Source: Liolophura sinensis
Taxonomy: Eukaryota > Mollusca > Polyplacophora > Chitonida > Chitonidae
Direction: 5' to 3'
Assembly (NCBI RefSeq): GCF_032854445.1
Contig: NC_088304.1
Location: forward strand, 19,109,704 to 19,133,849
DNA: 24,146 bases
Below are positions 23,661 to 24,146 of the stretch, piece after piece; position 1 is the first letter of the stretch, and each line of letters opens with the position of its first letter. The translations under genes and the position numbers were made by a program. The notes beneath the pieces were generated by a model that was given only the letters and a program-made list of their open reading frames with translations, had not been told where the DNA came from and searched no databases.

Positions 23661-24146
23661 TTCACCTTATACCCTGTAGACACTTACCCTGTATTCTGCT
23701 AGCACCTACCCTGCACTCTGCAAACACTTACACTGTACTCTGCTAACACCTACCCTGTACTCTGTAAACACTCACACTTTATTCTGCTAACACCTACCCT
23801 GTGCTCTGCAATCACCAAATCTGTACTCTGCCAACACCTACCCTGTATTCTGCAAGAACCTAGCCTGTACTTTGCAAACACTTACAATGTACTCTGCTTA
23901 CACTTAACCTGTATTCTGCTAGCACCTACCCAGCACTCTGCTAACACCTAACCTGTACTCTGCAAGCATTTACACTGTACTCTGCTAATACTTACCTTCT
24001 ACTCTGCTAATACCTACCCTGTGCTCTGCAAACAATTACCCTGTATTCTGCTAACACATACCCTATGCTCTGCAATCAAATACCCTGTACTCTGCTAACA
24101 CCTAGCCTGTACTCTGCAAACAATCACCCTGTATTCTGCTAACACT
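23661..24146. repeat. 22-bp tandem array, about 22 copies, runs off the window
   Basis: Unit actctgctaacacctaccctgt-like (22 bp), alternating roughly between ctaacacc and caaacact versions, so a 44-bp higher-order period is hinted. Phase is kept to the last base of the window. On the gene strand units contain TTTGCAGAG and, in some, CAGGGTAAGTG, resembling acceptor and donor sites. Confidence 0.93.

Overview
This is eukaryotic genomic DNA, most likely from a mollusc and probably a bivalve. The evidence is many short spliced exons with consensus GT-AG junctions, AT-rich introns, and numerous copies of tRNA-derived SINEs whose 3' ends resemble those common in bivalve and gastropod genomes. The species cannot be fixed from this window.

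One gene runs through the whole window on the minus strand. Joining 23 exons (22 with firm borders, from 23393 down to 688, plus a less certain one at 197-62) gives one continuous reading frame of about 1,350 codons, almost all coiled coil. The C-terminal part of the reading (exons 16-23) matches my recollection of the coiled coil of citron Rho-interacting kinase (CIT; sticky in Drosophila), a cytokinesis and midbody protein. The kinase domain should lie to the right of the window, and the C1, PH and CNH domains to the left. Neither end of the gene is inside. Exon 12 (1,543 nt) is unusually large for this gene. It holds a ladder of about 28-residue coiled-coil repeats and a non-helical insert, and seems to explain why this coiled coil is longer than that of vertebrate citron.

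Layout from left to right: exon 23 and exon 22, whose acceptor borders a 16-copy minisatellite (796-1690); a tRNA SINE of family B ending 38 bp before exon 21; exons 21-17 with six family-A SINEs between 3.9 and 6.6 kb; a 13-copy 67-bp minisatellite (7.0-7.86 kb); exons 16-13; a long intron (10.06-12.55 kb); giant exon 12; exons 11-5; a foldback MITE-like element (18766-19352); exons 4-2 with two more SINEs; a 13-copy 58-bp minisatellite (22.1-22.87 kb); exon 1; and a 22-bp array running off the right edge.

The most unusual theme is that several tandem repeats are copies of the gene's own splice junctions. The exon 22 acceptor is repeated about 16 times, the exon 19 donor 3-4 times, the exon 6 donor 3 times and the exon 12 donor twice. 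No second gene, RNA gene or CRISPR array is supported.
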